Shown here one piece after another: positions 1 to 8,242 of a stretch of DNA of 23,116 nt (positions are counted from its first letter, which is position 1; the number at the start of each line of letters is the position of its first letter). Position numbers and translations under genes: made by a program. The notes beneath the pieces are model-generated. The model did not search any database. It saw only the letters and a program-made list of their open reading frames with translations, and was not told where the DNA came from. The DNA comes from Candidatus Manganitrophaceae bacterium (GTDB lineage Bacteria; Nitrospirota; Nitrospiria; SBBL01; Manganitrophaceae). The stretch covers positions 1-23,116 of the forward strand of contig SCUR01000014.1 in NCBI GenBank assembly GCA_004297235.1, given 5' to 3'.

Positions 1-886
1 AAAGAGAGCCGGTCCGGGCATGCCGCGTGGGAAGGACACAATCGAAGAGATCGATCCCCCGCATCACCCCTTCCACCAAGTCTTGGGGGGTGCCGACTCC
101 CATCAAGTAGCGCGGGAAGGTGTCCGGAATCAGCGGAACCACCTCATCTAAAATGTGAAGCATCTGCTCCTGGGGCTCTCCGACCGAGAGGCCGCCGATC
201 GCCATCCCGTCAAACCCGATCTCCAGCAGACCCTCGGTCGCCCTTCTCCGCAGGTCCTCGTAGAATCCTCCTTGGACGATGCCGTAGAGGAACTGGCCTT
301 CACGCCGATGCGCCGCTTTACAGCGGCGGGCCCAATCGAGCGTCCGATCGAGCGAGGCGGCCGTCTTCGCGTAATCGGAAGGATACGGCAGACACTCGTC
401 AAAGGCCATGATGATATCGGCCCCTAATCCCTCCTCGATCTCGATCGCCTTCTCCGGCGTAATAAAATGGCGGGAGCCGTCGAGATGAGATTGAAAAGTC
501 ACCCCCTCGTCGGTCACCTTCGTCAAGAGATTCAAGCTGAAGATCTGGTAGCCGCCGCTGTCGGTCAAGATCGGATGGTTCCATCCGATGAAAGAGTGAA
601 GCCCCCCGCGGCGGGCGACAAATTCATGCCCCGGTCGAAGATAAAGATGATAGGCGTTGCCGAGGATAATTTCAGCGCCGAGCCGTTCCAGGTCCTCGGG
701 CGCCATCCCCTTGACGCTTCCCAGCGTCCCGACCGGCATGAAGGCGGGGGTCTGGATATCGCCGTGAAGAGTGCGGACGATCCCCCGCCGCGCCGGTATC
801 TTCTCGGAGCGGTGAAGGAGCTGAAAGTGCCTTCCCCCCTGCGCTTCCTTCTTCTCGGCCACCGGATTGATCTCGACCCTCTCCAT
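1..886 (-). CDS. tgt: Queuine/preQ1 tRNA-guanine transglycosylase, 3' end cut by window edge
   Basis: Exchanges guanine-34 of GUN-anticodon tRNAs for preQ1 in queuosine synthesis (family knowledge). I read 295 codons leftward from an ATG at 886 to the window edge. Family signatures are visible: TPAFMPVGT (46-54), LTDSGGYQ with active-site Asp109, FDEC at 162-165, GGLSVGEP (231-238), RYLMGVGTP (259-267), and FDCVLPTR containing the expected nucleophile Asp282. The zinc-binding Cys/His cluster at the C-terminus lies outside the window. The ATG overlaps the argS stop by one base (TAATG) with GGAG eight bases upstream, so the two genes are translationally coupled. The N-terminus has about 20 extra residues compared with E. 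coli Tgt, so a later start cannot be excluded. Identification is firm. Confidence 0.96.
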   Translation of the reverse strand, partial: MERVEINPVAEKKEAQGGRHFQLLHRSEKIPARRGIVRTLHGDIQTPAFMPVGTLGSVKGMAPEDLERLGAEIILGNAYHLYLRPGHEFVARRGGLHSFIGWNHPILTDSGGYQIFSLNLLTKVTDEGVTFQSHLDGSRHFITPEKAIEIEEGLGADIIMAFDECLPYPSDYAKTAASLDRTLDWARRCKAAHRREGQFLYGIVQGGFYEDLRRRATEGLLEIGFDGMAIGGLSVGEPQEQMLHILDEVVPLIPDTFPRYLMGVGTPQDLVEGVMRGIDLFDCVLPTRHARTGSL

Positions 887-2562
887 TACATCCGCTCCGG
901 CGCGCCCACCCCCAAAATGGCCAGGGCGTTTTTCAGCACGATCTGAACGGCCGCCATCAAGACCAGCCGGGCGCGCGTTCGGGGAAGATCCTCGGTCACC
1001 ACCCGATGATCGAAATAATAACGGTGGAGCATCGCGGCCAGTTCCTGAAGGTAGAAGGTCAAACGGTGCGGCTCCAATCCTTCCGCCGCCGACTGCACCA
1101 GATCCGGGTAGAGGGAGAGCTGCTTCACCAACGCCTGCTCCTCCGGAAGATCCAAAACGGCCAGATCGGCCGCGGTCGCCTTTTGAATCTCCTCCTCCAC
1201 GCGCCATCCCCGCTCGGTCGCCACCCGGATGATGCTGCAGAGGCGAGCATGCGCATACTGGACATAGTAGACCGGGTTTTCAGTGGAGGCCTTCTTGGCC
1301 AGCTCCAGATCGAAATCGAGCGACGTATCCGATCGCCGCATCAAGAAAAAAAACCGGGTCGCATCGACCCCGACTTCGTCCATCACCTCCCGCAGCGTGA
1401 CGAACTCGCCGGAGCGCTTCGACATCGCCACCGGCTTCCCCTCCCGAAGCAGGTTGACCAACTGATGAATCAGGATGTCGAGCCGATCCGGGGAATAACC
1501 CATGGCGGCGACGGCGGCCTTCACCCGGGCAATGTAGCCGTGATGGTCGGCCCCCCAGATGTCGATCAGCCGGTCATATCCCCGTTCGAATTTGTTCCGG
1601 TGGTAGGCGACGTCGGAGGCGAAGTAGGTCATCTGCCGATTGCTCCGCATCACCACCCGGTCTTTGTCGTCTCCGTAGCGGGTCGTCGCGACCCAGAGAG
1701 CGCCGTCCTGCTCATAGAGCACCCCTTCCGCTTTCAGGAACGCCAGCGCCGCATCGACCTCTTTCTCTCGATAGAGATCTTCCTCCGGAAACCACCGGTC
1801 GAACTGAACGCCGAACTGCTCCAGGTCCCGCGCGATCCATCCGAGGATCGTCTGATAACTCGTCCGGATAAAAAAAGGAAGATGCGCTTCTTCGGCGCCG
1901 GTCAGATACCGGTCGCCCGCCGATTTCTTGATCTCCTCGGCGATCTCGATAATATAGCTTCCCCGATAGCTCTCGTCCGGCAGGGTCACCTTCTCCCCGA
2001 AGAGCTCCCGGTAGCGCAGATAGGTCGATCGGCCCAGAAGGGTCATCTGGTTTCCGACATCGTTAATATAATATTCTCGGTCGACCTGATAGCCGGCCGC
2101 TTGGAGGAGACGGGCCAGCGCATCTCCGAGCGCCGCGGCCCGGCCGTGCGCGACATGGAGCGGCCCGGTCGGATTGGCGCTGACGAACTCGATTTGGACC
2201 CGCTTCCCCGTGCCGATCGCAGACCGGCCGTACTGCTCCTTCTTCTCGCAGATGTCGAGGAGCGTCTGATACCAGTAGTCCTTACTCAGAAAGAAATTGA
2301 TATACCCCGGGCCGGCGATCTCAATTTTTTGAATGAGGGGAGATCGCCCCTGGAGCATCGAAACCAAGGTCGAGGCGATCTCTCTCGGCGGCCGCCCCTC
2401 TTCCTTCGCGAGAGAGAGGGCCACCGTCGTCGCAAAATCGCCTTGCCCATCCCGCTTCGGAACTTCCAGAATAATCGGAACGTTTTTTCCGATCTTCAGT
2501 TTTCCTTGTTCCCGGGCCTCCGCCACCGCTTCTTGCAGAAGGCGCGTCAATACCGCTTTCAT
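886..2562 (-). CDS. argS: Arginyl-tRNA synthetase (class I)
   Basis: Charges tRNA-Arg with arginine in the cytoplasm. The 558-residue protein has the usual family length. It shows an N-terminal ArgRS-specific domain (about 1-90), the HIGH-type motif in SANPTGPLHVAHGR (HVAHG at 136-140), the KMSKS-equivalent MSKRS at 380-384, and a C-terminal DALR anticodon-binding domain (about 440-558). The ATG at 2562 follows AGGAAG with five-base spacing. It directly abuts the TGA of a 21-codon leader ORF, and its own stop overlaps the tgt start. A consensus-like promoter lies at 2706-2733, giving a leader of about 135 nt. Identification is firm. Confidence 0.97.
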   Translation of the reverse strand: MKAVLTRLLQEAVAEAREQGKLKIGKNVPIILEVPKRDGQGDFATTVALSLAKEEGRPPREIASTLVSMLQGRSPLIQKIEIAGPGYINFFLSKDYWYQTLLDICEKKEQYGRSAIGTGKRVQIEFVSANPTGPLHVAHGRAAALGDALARLLQAAGYQVDREYYINDVGNQMTLLGRSTYLRYRELFGEKVTLPDESYRGSYIIEIAEEIKKSAGDRYLTGAEEAHLPFFIRTSYQTILGWIARDLEQFGVQFDRWFPEEDLYREKEVDAALAFLKAEGVLYEQDGALWVATTRYGDDKDRVVMRSNRQMTYFASDVAYHRNKFERGYDRLIDIWGADHHGYIARVKAAVAAMGYSPDRLDILIHQLVNLLREGKPVAMSKRSGEFVTLREVMDEVGVDATRFFFLMRRSDTSLDFDLELAKKASTENPVYYVQYAHARLCSIIRVATERGWRVEEEIQKATAADLAVLDLPEEQALVKQLSLYPDLVQSAAEGLEPHRLTFYLQELAAMLHRYYFDHRVVTEDLPRTRARLVLMAAVQIVLKNALAILGVGAPERM

Positions 2563-2628
2563 TCATTCTTCCTGGGTGTATTTATGAGGACGACCGAGAT
2601 CCGGCACGATCGGGCGGATTCCTACCAT
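2563..2628 (-). CDS. Possible 21-aa leader peptide ahead of argS
   Basis: A short ATG frame begins in the argS leader, downstream of the predicted promoter, and ends in TGA immediately followed by the argS ATG (TGAATG). It would encode 21 residues starting MVGIRPIVPD, with Arg at positions 5 and 13 and no run of Arg codons. The only upstream purine-rich stretch (AGAAGAGTGGA) is a poor ribosome site. I do not recognise the peptide. It may be a coupling ORF or chance. The longer open frame reaching 2883 starts upstream of the promoter and overlaps the antiporter gene, so I do not accept that version. Confidence 0.25.
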   Translation of the reverse strand: MVGIRPIVPDLGRPHKYTQEE

Positions 2629-2705
2629 CGCGGGAGTCCACTCTTCTTTCAGCCGGACAAGTTCCTCTTGGAAAGCGTCGAGAAAAAAGCAAAAACAAGC
2701 TTTTG

Positions 2706-2733
2706 AGTATAATGGATTTGTTAGAAAAGTCAA
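2706..2733 (-). promoter_or_regulatory. Sigma-70 type promoter for argS-tgt
   Basis: Minus strand: TTGACT (2733-2728), a 16-base spacer, TATACT (2711-2706). It sits in the short gap after the antiporter stop and points at argS. The start site should be near 2699. Confidence 0.75.
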
Positions 2734-2752
2734 CTCTTTCCGTAGGGTTCTC

Positions 2753-4786
2753 TCAGGAAGCGGCCTTCTCGTCCGCCAAAATGGTCCGCGCCGCCGAAAG
2801 TTGATGATGATCGCCGAGGAGAAGCAGTTTATCGCCGGCCCGGAGCTCCTCGCTCGGATCGGGATTGATGATCCGATCTCCATTCCGTTCGATCACGATA
2901 ATGCTCGCCCCCGTTCGGGTCCGAAGCCGCAGCTCGCTGATCAGCTTGCCGGTCGCCGAGGACCGATCGTAGATCGACAAGGTATCGAGCTCGACCTCTT
3001 TTAGATTCGCCAGCAAAGGGAGAGGAAAGCCCCCCGACGGGGGAGAGGCCGTCGGCAACCAGACCTCCTCCAGAGCAATCTGGGCCCGATCATGGAGCCG
3101 GATGAGAACCCGCCAGAGCGACCCAGCGATGGCTGCAATCAAGATCAGCGAAATAAATAAAACCGGCCAGGGAGGAAGAAAGGTCACGCTGATCAGCAGC
3201 ACCCAGAGCGCCAGGATGATCGTCCCCGTAATCATGATCGTGTTCGCGATCACCGTCCGGATCGCCGGAGCGCGCACCCCCGCCGTACTGCGGCGGACGC
3301 TGATCTCGGCCAGAAGAAGGCCCAATGATTGGAGTTTCCGAAACGTGGCAAGGAGCGGAATCAGGGTGACCAGAAGGGTGACCAGCCAGACGAGCGCCTT
3401 CGGCCCGCCGATCCATTCGGGAAGCCAGCCTGCCTCGATTCGCTTGGCCAAATACGCCGCCACCAGGAAGGCGGCGGTGATGAGGGCCATCTGAAGCGCG
3501 ATCTGCCAGCTCAGCCTTCGCGCCAGCCGCTTTGCCTGGCTTTCTCGACCGGTCGTTCCAAGGCGCTTGATCCAGTTGGTGTAGACATTCAAGGAGGCGA
3601 CCAAGGTGCGCGGGGCGGCGCGGTCAAACCACCCGACCAGACCGTCGGCGCTTCGGATGAGAAAGGGGGTCAGAAAGGTCGTCGCCGCGGAGACCGTCAC
3701 CGCGATCGGATAGAGGAACCGGCTGGTGACATTGAGCGAGATGCCGAGCGAAGCGATGATAAAGGAAAACTCCCCGATCTGCGCCAACCCCATCCCGACC
3801 CGCAGCGAGGTCCGAAGGTCGTGTCCCGCAATCAGCGTACCGACCGTGCAGGTCACCACCTTCCCGATCACCACGACGAGCGTAATGATGAGAATCGGGG
3901 TCGTATACTGCATCAGAAGGGCCGGATTGATTTGCATCCCGATCGCCACGAAGAAAACGGCGCTGAACATATCGCGCACCGGGGCCACCAGATGCTCGAT
4001 CTTTCCGATCTCCCTCGCCTCGGCGATGATGGCGCCGATCATGAAGGCGCCGAGCGCAATGCTGTATCCGAACTTGGCCGCGAGCAGAGAGAAGCCGAAA
4101 CAGAGACCGAGCACCGTCACCAGAAGCATCTCATTGCTTTTGTATCGGGCGACATATCGAAGGAGGCGCGGCACCGCCAGCAGCCCCAAGACGAGCGCGA
4201 CCACCAGGAAAATGCCCAGCCGTCCCGCCGTCAGGAACACCTCTGAAATCTGTAAGGACCCGGTCATGGCGATCGTCGACAAGAGGGCGATGATCATGAT
4301 GGCGAGGATATCCTCGACGATCAGGATTCCGAAGATCATCTCGGCGAATTTCTCTTTCGTCTTGCCGAACTCTTCAAGCGCCTTCAAAATAATGGTCGTG
4401 GAGGAGATCGAGAGAATGGCGCCGAGAAAAAGACTGTCCATCTTCCCCCAGCCGAAGAGTCGGCCGACCTCGTAGCCGAGCCAGACCATCACGAGAATTT
4501 CCAGGAGCGCGGCGATCAGCGCGGCATACCCCACCTCCTTCAGTTTCCGAAGGCTGAAGTCGAGCCCGAGGGCGAACATCAGGAAGATCACCCCCAGCTG
4601 CGCCAGGGTTTCAATCGACGCCTCGTCGCGGATGAGGGGATAGGGAGGGGTGTGCGGGCCGATGATGAAGCCGGCCAGGATGTATCCGAGCACCACCGGC
4701 AGCCGGAACCGGTGGAAGAAAATCGTCACCAGCCCCGACACGATCATCACCACGGCTAAATCTTGTAAAAGAATCACGTCGCGCAT
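2753..4786 (-). CDS. CPA2-family cation:proton antiporter with C-terminal RCK_C domain
   Basis: Inner-membrane monovalent cation (Na+ or K+)/proton exchanger of the KefB/RosB type. Of 677 residues, the first 390 or so hold roughly a dozen hydrophobic segments of the Na_H_Exchanger fold. These include LPVVLGYILAGFIIGP (29-44) and GILIVEDILAI with acidic Glu158-Asp159 in the ion-site region. A basic linker (about 395-425) leads to further membrane spans at about 425-545. The end (about 590-670; LRAGDKLLLLGD) resembles an RCK_C/TrkA-C ligand-binding domain. No nucleotide-binding RCK_N (GxGxxG) domain is seen, which separates it from classical KefB/KefC. The ATG at 4786 is preceded by GGGAGAAGG. 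Substrate cannot be told from sequence. Confidence 0.9.
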   Translation of the reverse strand: MRDVILLQDLAVVMIVSGLVTIFFHRFRLPVVLGYILAGFIIGPHTPPYPLIRDEASIETLAQLGVIFLMFALGLDFSLRKLKEVGYAALIAALLEILVMVWLGYEVGRLFGWGKMDSLFLGAILSISSTTIILKALEEFGKTKEKFAEMIFGILIVEDILAIMIIALLSTIAMTGSLQISEVFLTAGRLGIFLVVALVLGLLAVPRLLRYVARYKSNEMLLVTVLGLCFGFSLLAAKFGYSIALGAFMIGAIIAEAREIGKIEHLVAPVRDMFSAVFFVAIGMQINPALLMQYTTPILIITLVVVIGKVVTCTVGTLIAGHDLRTSLRVGMGLAQIGEFSFIIASLGISLNVTSRFLYPIAVTVSAATTFLTPFLIRSADGLVGWFDRAAPRTLVASLNVYTNWIKRLGTTGRESQAKRLARRLSWQIALQMALITAAFLVAAYLAKRIEAGWLPEWIGGPKALVWLVTLLVTLIPLLATFRKLQSLGLLLAEISVRRSTAGVRAPAIRTVIANTIMITGTIILALWVLLISVTFLPPWPVLFISLILIAAIAGSLWRVLIRLHDRAQIALEEVWLPTASPPSGGFPLPLLANLKEVELDTLSIYDRSSATGKLISELRLRTRTGASIIVIERNGDRIINPDPSEELRAGDKLLLLGDHHQLSAARTILADEKAAS

Positions 4787-4813
4787 CCTTCTCCCGGTTA
4801 AGTAAGCACGATC

Positions 4814-4842
4814 ATCCTAACAAGCTCGCTTCAATTTTTCAA
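4814..4842 (-). promoter_or_regulatory. Promoter for the cation antiporter gene
   Basis: Minus strand: TTGAAA (4842-4837), a 17-base spacer, TAGGAT (4819-4814), about 28 bases before the antiporter ATG. It is a moderate match. The region is shared with a divergent plus-strand promoter. Confidence 0.5.
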
Positions 4843-4910
4843 TCAATCCGAAAAAAAACATCTCCCATCGGCATGCGGCTCGCGGCGAGGACGGTCGCCT
4901 TTCTTTTCCC

Positions 4911-4938
4911 TTTACATTTTGGTAGAATCGGCTATCAT
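4911..4938 (+). promoter_or_regulatory. Promoter for the DUF3105-lnt-prfB group
   Basis: TTTACA (4911-4916), a 16-base spacer, TATCAT (4933-4938), about 28 bases before the DUF3105 start. It is a moderate match and is divergent from the antiporter promoter. Confidence 0.5.
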
Positions 4939-4966
4939 ACGAACCCAAAACAAGCCTGAGGAGGAG

Positions 4967-5554
4967 ATGAGAACAATATCGATCGGAACGATCTTATTCG
5001 CTTTAATCCTATTCTTGAACGGACCGCTGCAGGCGGCCCCGCCGAAAGCCCCGGCCAAAGGGGCGGAGAAAAACAAGAGCGCCGAGAAAGCCGAGGAGAA
5101 AGAGCCCGGGACCACGGTCCCCTCTCTCGGCAACGATCATATCCAATCGATTGAGTCTCCCCATCCTCCTTATAACAGCAAGCCGCCGACGTCCGGTCCG
5201 CACGTTCCCTTCGTCGCCCGCTGGGGAATTTATACCCGGCAGATTCCCAACGAGCTGCAGGTCCATAATCTCGAGGACGGCGGCGTGATCATCCAGTACG
5301 ATTGTAAGGACTGCTCCGAGATGATCCAAAAAATCGAGGCGATCGCCAAAGATTATCTGGATAAATCCAAGATGACGCCGCAGAACAGCCGCTTCGGTCA
5401 TCTCCTCGTCGCCCCTTACCCCGGCCTCGACACGCCGATCGCGTTGACCGCCTGGGGGAAGATCGACAAGCTGAGCACGTTTGACGAAGCCAGAATCCGC
5501 CGCTTTATTGAGGCCTATATCGGGATTGACCACCATCCGAGCCATCCAGAATAA
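4967..5554 (+). CDS. Exported DUF3105 family protein
   Basis: Function unknown. The 195-residue product begins with a Sec-type signal peptide (MRTISIGTILFALILFLNG, likely cleavage near residue 23) and a Lys/Glu/Ala-rich linker (about 25-50). The DUF3105 domain follows, recognised by YNSKPPTSGPH (69-79) and VHNLEDGGVIIQYDC (99-113). Conserved His79 and His100 and the pair Cys113/Cys116 suggest metal binding or redox chemistry (inference). I chose ATG 4967 over an upstream TTG at 4919 because GAGGAGGAG directly precedes it, the signal peptide then starts correctly, and the TTG falls inside the promoter. It precedes lnt by 46 bases and is probably cotranscribed with lnt and prfB. Confidence 0.85.
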   Translation: MRTISIGTILFALILFLNGPLQAAPPKAPAKGAEKNKSAEKAEEKEPGTTVPSLGNDHIQSIESPHPPYNSKPPTSGPHVPFVARWGIYTRQIPNELQVHNLEDGGVIIQYDCKDCSEMIQKIEAIAKDYLDKSKMTPQNSRFGHLLVAPYPGLDTPIALTAWGKIDKLSTFDEARIRRFIEAYIGIDHHPSHPE

Positions 5555-5600
5555 ACGTCCCGCCGCCTCTTCGGTCCGGTCGAATCCGGTCCCCTTGAAG

Positions 5601-7142
5601 ATGCGGGCCCTCCCCTTTGCGCTCGCATTTTTATCGGGCTCGCTCCTTTTTCTGAGCTTTCCCCGCTGGGAATATTTCCCTCTCGCCTGGATCGCCTTCG
5701 TCCCCCTCTTTTTCGCCGTCCGGGATGAATCGCCGGGGCGCTCTTTTCTGATCGGATGGACCGCCGGGTTGGTTTACTTTTCGGGCACCCTTTCCTGGGT
5801 TACCATCAGCATGACCCAATACGGCAAGGTCCCCCTGCCGATCAGCTATCTGTTGATGCTCCTCTTGGTCGCCTATGTCGCCGTCTACATCGGCCTCTTC
5901 GCGGTCGGAGCCCGCTCCGTGCTGGAGAGAAATCGCCGCTGGGCGCTCCTGTGGGTCCCGGCTCTCTGGGTGGCGCTGGAATATGTCCGCGGACATCTTC
6001 TCACCGGCTTTCCTTGGGCCGCGCTCGCCTACTCGCAATACCGCTTTCTTCCGATCATCCAAATCGCCGATCTCGCCAGCATTTACGGGATCGCCTTCCT
6101 GATCGTGCTGATCAATGTCGCTCTCTTCGAAATTCTCCGGCGCGGGTGGCAAGCGCATCAAATCGCATGGCGCGAGCTGATCCCGGCGGGAGCGATCTTC
6201 CTGCTCTGTCTCGGGTACGGCCTCTATCGTCTCGGCCAGCCGATGGAAGCGGAGCGCGGCCTGACGGTGGCGGTGGTTCAAGGAAATATCGAGCAGGACC
6301 AAAAATGGGATGCGCGTCTGCGGGATGAGATCCTCCGGAGATACCGGCGGCTCTCGCTCTCCGCGATTCAAGAGGGAAAACCGCGTCCGGAATTGGTCGT
6401 CTGGCCGGAGTCGGCGGCCCCGTTCTTCTTTCAAACCGAAGCGGTCTATCGCTCCGAGTTGTTGAGCTTGGCCGGGGAAGGAAAATTCTATCTTCTCTTC
6501 GGGAGCCCCGCCTTCGAGCCGGCCCCCTCCGGACAGATCGCCTTATTAAACAGCGCGTATCTGCTCTCGCCGACCGAGCAGGTCGTCGGCCGCTACGACA
6601 AGATCCACCTGGTCCCCTTCGGCGAATATGTTCCCCTCTCCTCCTTTCTTTTCTTCGTGAACAAGATGGTCGAAGGGATCGGGGATTTCATTCCCGGACG
6701 CGAGGCGACCGTGATGGAAGCGGCCGGAACGCGGGTCGGGACGGTGATCTGCTTTGAGGTGATCTTTCCCGAAGTGGTTCGCCGATTCGTCCAAAACGGG
6801 GCCTCGGTGATGACGACGATGACCAACGACGCCTGGTTCGGCGACTCCGCCGCGCCGTATCAACATTTCTCGATGGTGGTCTTCCGTTCGATCGAAAATC
6901 GGGTCCCCTTCGCCCGCGCCGCCAACACCGGCATCTCCGGCTTCATCGATGCGCATGGACACATTTTAAAGCAGAGCCCGCTCTTCAGCGAGGCGGCGCT
7001 CACCGAATCGCTCCATCCCGGCATCCGCCGGACCTTCTACACCGCCTACGGGGACGTTTTCGCCGTCGGTTGTGTTATAATCGCCCTGGGATTGATCTTA
7101 TTCGTGATCAGAGAAAAAAGGAGAAGGACCCATGTTGATTGA
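5601..7142 (+). CDS. lnt: Apolipoprotein N-acyltransferase
   Basis: Transfers the third acyl chain onto the N-terminal cysteine of lipoproteins in the inner membrane. The 513 residues match the family length. Multiple membrane spans fill about 1-210, the periplasmic nitrilase domain spans about 221-480, and a final span lies near 490-505. The catalytic triad is present: Glu270 (VVWPES), Lys334 (RYDKIHLVPFGEYVP) and Cys384 (TVICFEVIFP), closely matching E. coli Glu267/Lys335/Cys387. ATG 5601 is preferred because the open frame upstream overlaps the previous gene and looks non-membrane, although its ribosome site is weak (TTGAAG). The 3' end overlaps the prfB start by 11 bases. The FGE-like lipoprotein at 15445 would be one substrate of this pathway. 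Confidence 0.95.
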   Translation: MRALPFALAFLSGSLLFLSFPRWEYFPLAWIAFVPLFFAVRDESPGRSFLIGWTAGLVYFSGTLSWVTISMTQYGKVPLPISYLLMLLLVAYVAVYIGLFAVGARSVLERNRRWALLWVPALWVALEYVRGHLLTGFPWAALAYSQYRFLPIIQIADLASIYGIAFLIVLINVALFEILRRGWQAHQIAWRELIPAGAIFLLCLGYGLYRLGQPMEAERGLTVAVVQGNIEQDQKWDARLRDEILRRYRRLSLSAIQEGKPRPELVVWPESAAPFFFQTEAVYRSELLSLAGEGKFYLLFGSPAFEPAPSGQIALLNSAYLLSPTEQVVGRYDKIHLVPFGEYVPLSSFLFFVNKMVEGIGDFIPGREATVMEAAGTRVGTVICFEVIFPEVVRRFVQNGASVMTTMTNDAWFGDSAAPYQHFSMVVFRSIENRVPFARAANTGISGFIDAHGHILKQSPLFSEAALTESLHPGIRRTFYTAYGDVFAVGCVIIALGLILFVIREKRRRTHVD

Positions 7143-8242
7143 CTTACAGCAGAATCTTGAAGCGATCCGGCAGGAGCTCGACCTACTCCGGAGCCATCTT
7201 TGACCTCGCCGACCATCAAGAACAGATCGATAAGTTAAGCTCCGAATCGAGTCATCCCGATTTTTGGAAAGACCCTTCCACCGCCCAGAATAAACTCACG
7301 CTCAAGACCCGCCTGGAAAAAGAGCTCAAGCGCTGGAGCGAGATCGAGAGCCGGTTCGAGGAAACCGCCGTCATGCTGCAGCTCTCGGAGGAAGAGGCCG
7401 ACCCCTCGCTTGAGAAGGAGATTGAGGCCAACCTGCGGCAGCTCAAGTCGGAGATCGATCAGCTCACGATTGAAACCCTTCTCTCCGGCCCGAAAGACTT
7501 CAACAATGCCATCGTCACCATCCATCCGGGGGCGGGCGGAACCGAGTCTCAAGATTGGGCCCAGATGCTCACGCGCATGTACATCCGCTGGGCCGAGCGA
7601 AAAGAATATCGGGTTGAAACGCTCGACTTGCAGCCGGGAGAAGAGGCGGGGATCAAGAGCGTCACCTTCTCCGTAAAGGGGCCTTACGCATACGGATATT
7701 TGAAATCCGAAAGCGGGGTCCACCGCCTCGTCCGGATCTCTCCGTTCGATGCCAACAAGCGAAGACACACCTCCTTCGCCTCGGTCTTCATCTCACCCGA
7801 AATCGAGGATGATCTCGAGGTGGTCATTAACGAGAAGGACCTTCGGATCGACACCTATCGCGCCAGCAGCGCCGGGGGACAACATGTCAACAAGACCTCC
7901 TCGGCAGTCCGGATCACCCATCTTCCGACCAACATCGTCGTCCAATGCCAGAACGAACGCTCCCAGCTCCAGAACAAGGCGGTCGCCATGACCGTGCTCA
8001 AATCGCGGCTTTACGAGCTTCAGCAAGAGCAAAAAGAGGAGGAGCTATCGAAATTTACGGGCGAGAAGAAAGAGATCGGATGGGGACACCAGATCCGGTC
8101 CTATGTCTTTCAGCCTTATCAGATGGTGAAAGACCACCGGACCGGTCTGGAAAAAGGGAACGTGGGGGCGGTGATGGACGGAGAGCTCGATTCGTTCATT
8201 GAGGAATATCTGAAGCGTCAGAAGAAGATGGAGCGTCCATGA
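7132..8242 (+). CDS. prfB: Peptide chain release factor 2, with programmed +1 frameshift
   Basis: Terminates translation at UGA and UAA. Zero frame starts at ATG 7132 (AGGAGAAGGA upstream, inside the lnt end) and runs 23 codons to an in-frame TGA at 7201. The remaining 346 codons lie in the +1 frame from GAC 7202 to the stop at 8242. After slippage at CTT TGA C the product has 369 residues, close to the 365 of E. coli. In the joined protein the stop-recognition tripeptide SPF is at 203-205 and the peptidyl-hydrolysis motif GGQ is at 248-250, within SSAGGQHVNKTSSAVR. The arrangement is the classical RF2 autoregulatory one. Its 3' end overlaps the convergent receiver gene by 47 bases. Confidence 0.96.
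7189..7204 (+). promoter_or_regulatory. RF2 programmed frameshift site
   Basis: CGGAG, then CCAT, then CTT TGA C. The internal Shine-Dalgarno-like GGAG (7190-7193) lies four bases before the slippery CTT (7198-7200). The TGA stop at 7201-7203 is followed by C, the poor termination context used in RF2 genes. Low RF2 favours slippage, so the element is an autoregulatory feedback loop. Confidence 0.93.

Noticed and set aside
1006..2706. Long plus-strand open frame opposite argS (566 codons)
   Set aside because: It is an antisense shadow of a GC-rich gene: the product is Arg/Gly/Pro-rich without recognisable domains, while argS on the other strand has all family motifs.
2563..2883. Extended 106-codon frame upstream of argS
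   Set aside because: Its start lies inside the antiporter gene and upstream of the argS promoter; only the final 21 codons could be translated from that transcript.
3329..4246. Plus-strand frame opposite the cation antiporter
   Set aside because: His/Arg/Asp-rich composition typical of the complement of membrane-segment codons.
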